DNA of 64,000 nucleotides from NCBI GenBank assembly GCA_022641095.1, contig JALCDB010000008.1:1-64000 (forward strand). Reading direction: 5' to 3'. The notes beneath the pieces were generated by a model. The model was not told the DNA's origin and searched no databases. It worked only from the letters and a program-made list of their open reading frames with translations. Source of the DNA: Bacilli bacterium (GTDB lineage: Bacteria; Bacillota_I; Bacilli_A; RFN20; CAG-826). Position 1 is the stretch's first letter. The number at the start of each line of letters is the position of its first letter. A program made the translations under genes and the position numbers. Positions 60,866 to 64,000 of this stretch are shown here, piece after piece.

Positions 60866-62200
60866 ATGTTTGAAAGAAAGATAACATCGATCTTCGAAAA
60901 TTGGTATCATTCAAATCGGAAAAAAGCCCTCTTGATCAAGGGGCTCCGCCAAGTTGGTAAAACTTACATCGTCAGAGACTTTTGTCAAAAACATTACCAA
61001 AATTTCATCGAGATCAACTTCAAAAACGACCGAACATTAAAGGAAGCTTTCGACGGGGACCTGTCCGTCGATCGCTTGATTATGAGGATCTCCGCTTTGA
61101 AACCAAACGCCAGGTTCGTCCCTCATAAAACCATCATTTTCTTTGACGAAATCCAGGAATGCGCCAGAGCGAGGGCTTCCATTAAACCTTTCGTCGACGA
61201 CGGACGCTACGACATAATCGCCTCCGGATCATTGCTTGGGTTACGCAACTACAATAAAAAACTCAACCAAGACGTCCCCGTTGGTTATGAGCGAATCGTT
61301 CCGATGCACGCCCTCGACTTCGAGGAATTCCTTTGGGCGCGAGGGATTTCCAAAAACATCATTGCCTATCTGCGCAAGTGTTTCGCTGAGGAGAAACCGG
61401 TCGATGTCCCAATACACAAGGCGATGCTCTCCTACTTCAAGGAATATCTCGTCGTAGGAGGAATGCCTTCGATCGTTGACACGTTTTTGGAAAACCATGA
61501 CCTCAACGCAACCATAAACGGGCAAAGGGATCTCATTGAGGAATACAAAGATGATTTCGGAAAGCATCTCGACGAAAAGGAAAACGAAGATATCGATCGA
61601 ACTCTTTTGGCCAGAATCGAAGCGGTTTTCTCATCTCTGCCAAGCCAACTAGCCAAGGAGAACCAAAAATTCACATATTCAGGAATCGCGACCAAAGCCA
61701 AAGGACGCGATTACGACAATGCCATTCAGTGGCTGGTGGATTATGGCTTGGCGATGAAATGCTTCAACCTACGAAAACCCGAGTTGCCGCTCGAAGGCAA
61801 CAAAATCAATGAATCGTTCAAACTTTTCCTATCCGATAGCGGCCTGCTTGTTTCCCTCTTGGAGGATGGCACCGCCGCAAATATCCTGCAAGGCGATCTT
61901 TACGTCTACAAAGGAGCGATTTTCGAAAACGCGGTAGCCGATGCCATCGCCACGAAAAACGAACCTCTCTATTACTTCCGAAAAGATTCCGGGCTTGAAA
62001 TCGATTTTGTCAAGCAAATCGATGGAAAAGCCACTCTCATTGAGGTAAAATCCGTCTCCGGAAGAACCAAAGCGGCCGATGAAGTCCTATCCCATCCGGA
62101 TAAATACCACGTCGATTCCTGCATAAAACTAGGGGAATACAACATCGGACACGGCGGGACCAAACTCACGATCCCATATTACATGGCCTTCCTTTTGTGA
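60866..62200 (+). CDS. AAA ATPase with DUF4143 domain
   Basis: The 444-residue protein has an N-terminal AAA domain (AAA_14 type): Walker A IKGLRQVGKTYIV at about 24-36 and Walker B IIFFDEIQECARA. FEEFLWARG in the middle is a family hallmark. The C-terminal DUF4143 domain has SGLEIDFVK ... LIEVKS, a nuclease-like D-ExK pattern. The family is common in gut bacteria and mobile regions; its function is not established. AGAAGG precedes the ATG. Base composition is more AT-rich than the flanks. A decayed relative lies at 31.4-32.8 kb. Confidence 0.93.
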   Translation: MFERKITSIFENWYHSNRKKALLIKGLRQVGKTYIVRDFCQKHYQNFIEINFKNDRTLKEAFDGDLSVDRLIMRISALKPNARFVPHKTIIFFDEIQECARARASIKPFVDDGRYDIIASGSLLGLRNYNKKLNQDVPVGYERIVPMHALDFEEFLWARGISKNIIAYLRKCFAEEKPVDVPIHKAMLSYFKEYLVVGGMPSIVDTFLENHDLNATINGQRDLIEEYKDDFGKHLDEKENEDIDRTLLARIEAVFSSLPSQLAKENQKFTYSGIATKAKGRDYDNAIQWLVDYGLAMKCFNLRKPELPLEGNKINESFKLFLSDSGLLVSLLEDGTAANILQGDLYVYKGAIFENAVADAIATKNEPLYYFRKDSGLEIDFVKQIDGKATLIEVKSVSGRTKAADEVLSHPDKYHVDSCIKLGEYNIGHGGTKLTIPYYMAFLL

Positions 62201-62421
62201 TTGAAAAAACCGCTGCTGACGTTTTGCCGCAAGGCGAACCTTCGAACTTTACCTCGTCTTTAGCCATCGCTGAAACGCTTTATTGGAATCCAAAAACGGA
62301 ATAAACGCTCTCGGATGCGTGAAAAAGACGATTAACTGGTATGATAGAAGACGCATCGCGTTTGCGGGCGCGTCCATAAAGGGGCATAATGCCTCTCCGC
62401 CCATAATAAGGAAGAAAGAAC
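62201..62421. other. Intergenic region before the DHH phosphoesterase
   Basis: The 221 bases contain a TATGAT -10-like box (62339-62344), a GGGCATAATGCC partial inverted repeat (about 62382-62393) and the AAGGAAG ribosome site of the next gene. No gene or terminator is evident. Confidence 0.45.
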
Positions 62422-63417
62422 ATGAAATTAGACCAATCCGTCAAAGACTACGGCGAGAAGTTCAAGAAAGAGTACTCGCTCCTAAGGCGCGCCATAAGAC
62501 GCTACGACCGCATCGTCGTCTACCGCCACAGCAAACCCGATTACGACGCGATGGGGACCCAAATGGGCCTCGTCACGTTCCTGAAGGACAACTTCCCGAA
62601 CAAGGAAATCCACTTTGTGGGCGACAACCACGTCACGTTCACGCCACGCCTTTTCCCGGTCACGGAGAAATTGCCCGACTCTTTCTTCGCCGATCCCTTC
62701 ATGGCGATCGTCGTCGACGTCGGAGACACCGACCGGATCGCCGATCCCCGCTTCCAAAAAGCCAAGTACGTCGCGAAAATGGACCACCACCCGTGCAAAG
62801 AGCAGATCGCCCGGCACCCGATCGTGGACTTAGGGGCCGCCGCGGCGAGCGAGATCGTCGTGGATTTCTGCCTTAACTGGAAAGGCGCCTCCCTTTCGAA
62901 GGAGGCGGCCCGCTACTTCTACATCGGTTTAGTCGGCGACAGCGGGCGCTTCATGTACAGCTCGACCACCGCCCACACCTTCGCGATCGCCCAAGGCCTC
63001 ATCGCGACGGGCATCTCCATCAGCGACATCTACCTTGAGATGTACGAGAAGAAAATCGACGACCTGAAAGTCACGGCTTACGTCCTCAACCACTTCGCGG
63101 TCTCCCCGCACGGGGTCGCCTACTACTGCCTCCCGGCCAAGGTCCAGGAGGAACTCAAAATCACGAGCGAGCAGGGCAAGACCAACGTCAATCTCTTCTC
63201 CAACATCGCCGGCATCAACGCCTGGTGCTCAATCACGGAGGACCCCAACCCCAAGGACTGGTGCTGGCGGGTCTCCATCAGGAGCAAGAAAGCCGACATC
63301 TCGCCGATCGCCTTCAAGTGGGGCGGAGGCGGACACGCGCAGGCTTCCGGGGCCCGGATCAAGGATCTCACCGAACTCGACGCGTTCATCAAAGACCTCG
63401 ACGACATGTTCGCCTGA
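62422..63417 (+). CDS. DHH/DHHA1 phosphoesterase (NrnA-like)
   Basis: The 331-residue protein resembles bifunctional oligoribonuclease/PAP phosphatases. RHSKPDYDAMGTQ carries the first metal-binding motif, VVDVGDTDR the second, and KMDHHPC is the DHH motif. LVGDSGRFMYSS follows, and the C-terminal DHHA1 domain has KWGGGGHAQASG, which binds the substrate. It would degrade nano-RNA and 3',5'-pAp. A strong ribosome site (AAGGAAG) lies upstream. Confidence 0.94.
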   Translation: MKLDQSVKDYGEKFKKEYSLLRRAIRRYDRIVVYRHSKPDYDAMGTQMGLVTFLKDNFPNKEIHFVGDNHVTFTPRLFPVTEKLPDSFFADPFMAIVVDVGDTDRIADPRFQKAKYVAKMDHHPCKEQIARHPIVDLGAAAASEIVVDFCLNWKGASLSKEAARYFYIGLVGDSGRFMYSSTTAHTFAIAQGLIATGISISDIYLEMYEKKIDDLKVTAYVLNHFAVSPHGVAYYCLPAKVQEELKITSEQGKTNVNLFSNIAGINAWCSITEDPNPKDWCWRVSIRSKKADISPIAFKWGGGGHAQASGARIKDLTELDAFIKDLDDMFA

Positions 63418-63455
63418 TGCCGAGGCCTTCGATGGCGATCCGTCGAAGAACGGCG

Positions 63456-63490
63456 AAAAGCGAGGAGACGGAAAATGGCTCCTCGCTTTT
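63456..63490 (+). terminator. Terminator of the DHH phosphoesterase gene
   Basis: AAAAGCGAGGAG pairs with CTCCTCGCTTTT (12-bp stem, 11-base loop), ending in a T-run. It can act on both strands. Confidence 0.88.
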
Positions 63491-63514
63491 TCGTATGCTT
63501 CTAGCGGCCAACTA

Positions 63515-63790
63515 TTATGAGCCGATGTATTTTTCCAATTCGGAAACGATGTCTGGTAAGCCTTTTTCGATGAATGTCTCATAAATGGCAAAACTCGCAT
63601 TTTTCATAATCGTGGGCCGCATTGTTCCGAATCGAAACCAATGTTTCAAAATCAATTTGTCAATGCCCGGACAAAAACTCCGGACTCAGCCTTTTAAGGC
63701 TTTTCCCGAATTTGCGGCAACCGAAAATCAATGGCATCGATCGGTGTCTTCTTGTCGTCAATAGTGCCTCGCAATCCGAATAGGTGCTTC
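63515..63790 (-). pseudogene. Decayed HEPN (DUF86/HepT-like) gene
   Basis: Reading the minus strand across frames gives IDDKKTPIDAIDFRLPQI, then (frame shift) GKSLKRLSPEFLSG. An in-frame TGA (63660-63662) follows, then QIDFETLVSIRNNAAHDYEK, and after another shift SFAIYETFIEKGLPDIVSEL to a stop at 63515. The RNxxAH-Y motif and order of blocks match DUF86 HEPN toxins (HepT), usually paired with a MNT nucleotidyltransferase antitoxin. No intact partner is visible. Two shifts plus a stop indicate decay. Confidence 0.6.
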
Positions 63791-64000
63791 TTCGCTTGCT
63801 ATTTATAGAGCTTTTGGATCGGAAGACCTCGTCAACGACCAAACGAAATTATTCACGAATTCGTTTTCTTTTCCGAAGCAAATAAGCTAACCGAGAAAAA
63901 GCGATAACTATGCAAGAGTCGGAAGGCAATCGATTTTCACTGACAAACATAGCCTTAAAACAATTGTAGAAGATATAAAAACGATATAGACTTTTTACAT
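63791..64000. other. AT-rich right edge with no recognisable gene
   Basis: The last 210 bases are clearly more AT-rich than most of the window and hold no credible reading frame. They may be further remains of the toxin-antitoxin region. Confidence 0.4.

Noticed and set aside
63660-63842. 60-codon open frame near the right edge
   Set aside because: Only its last third has meaning, as part of the decayed HEPN gene; the frame stops at an internal TGA and the order of blocks continues beyond it.

Overview
The window reads as a chromosomal piece of a GC-rich member of the Bacilli, most likely from a Mollicutes-related or Erysipelotrichia-like gut lineage. Three things point there: two tRNA-synthetase operons are led by T-box riboswitches; the cell-division cluster (mraZ, rsmH, a short one-span membrane protein, ftsA, ftsZ) has lost all the peptidoglycan genes that normally sit inside it; and lipoproteins are abundant, with no sortase-type anchors. 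TGA ends many conserved genes, several in ATGA or TGATG overlaps, so the standard bacterial code applies. The placement is an inference.

Region 1 (1-13.3 kb, all minus strand) is housekeeping: T-box/ileS-lspA-rluD; ftsA-ftsZ; mraZ-rsmH-small membrane protein; T-box/pheS-pheT-yceD-like. Region 2 (13.3-19.4 kb) has two convergent lipoprotein genes, a SpoU-type RNA methyltransferase that seems to start at a non-AUG codon, a YgjP-type metallopeptidase divergent from a DUF523 protein with a long basic KPYG-rich tail, and an ECF-type vitamin transporter S component.

Region 3 (19.4-36.9 kb) is glucan and hexose metabolism: a GH13 alpha-glucosidase coupled to a PucR-type regulator, a heterodimeric ABC exporter, glgB-glgP with a dUTPase, a broken AAA/DUF4143 ATPase, a ROK kinase fused to a Nudix domain, manA and a phosphohexomutase.

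Region 4 (37-58.8 kb) is a Gram-positive polysaccharide-utilization locus. It has a LacI regulator, a solute-binding lipoprotein, two Lpl-type permeases, an Msm-type ATPase with a C-terminal extension of about 250 residues, two GH130 glycoside phosphorylases, a clan GH-A lipoprotein hydrolase, two very large surface lipoproteins, and four esterase-like proteins (CE2, sialate-esterase-like, GDSL lipoprotein, esterase-D-like). The neatest reading is uptake, deacetylation and phosphorolysis of acetylated beta-mannan oligosaccharides. Mannose-1-phosphate from GH130 would then pass through the mutase and ManA to fructose-6-phosphate, and glucose through the ROK kinase. Repeated GTAAAC motifs with the same 20-bp spacing lie upstream of lacI and of the first lipoprotein gene and suggest one regulon.

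Region 5 (58.8-64 kb) holds a long regulatory intergenic stretch, ackA, 33-bp tandem repeats in front of an intact AAA/DUF4143 ATPase, an NrnA-like DHH phosphoesterase, and a decayed HEPN/DUF86 remnant at the right edge. No rRNA, tRNA, CRISPR array or insertion sequence was seen.
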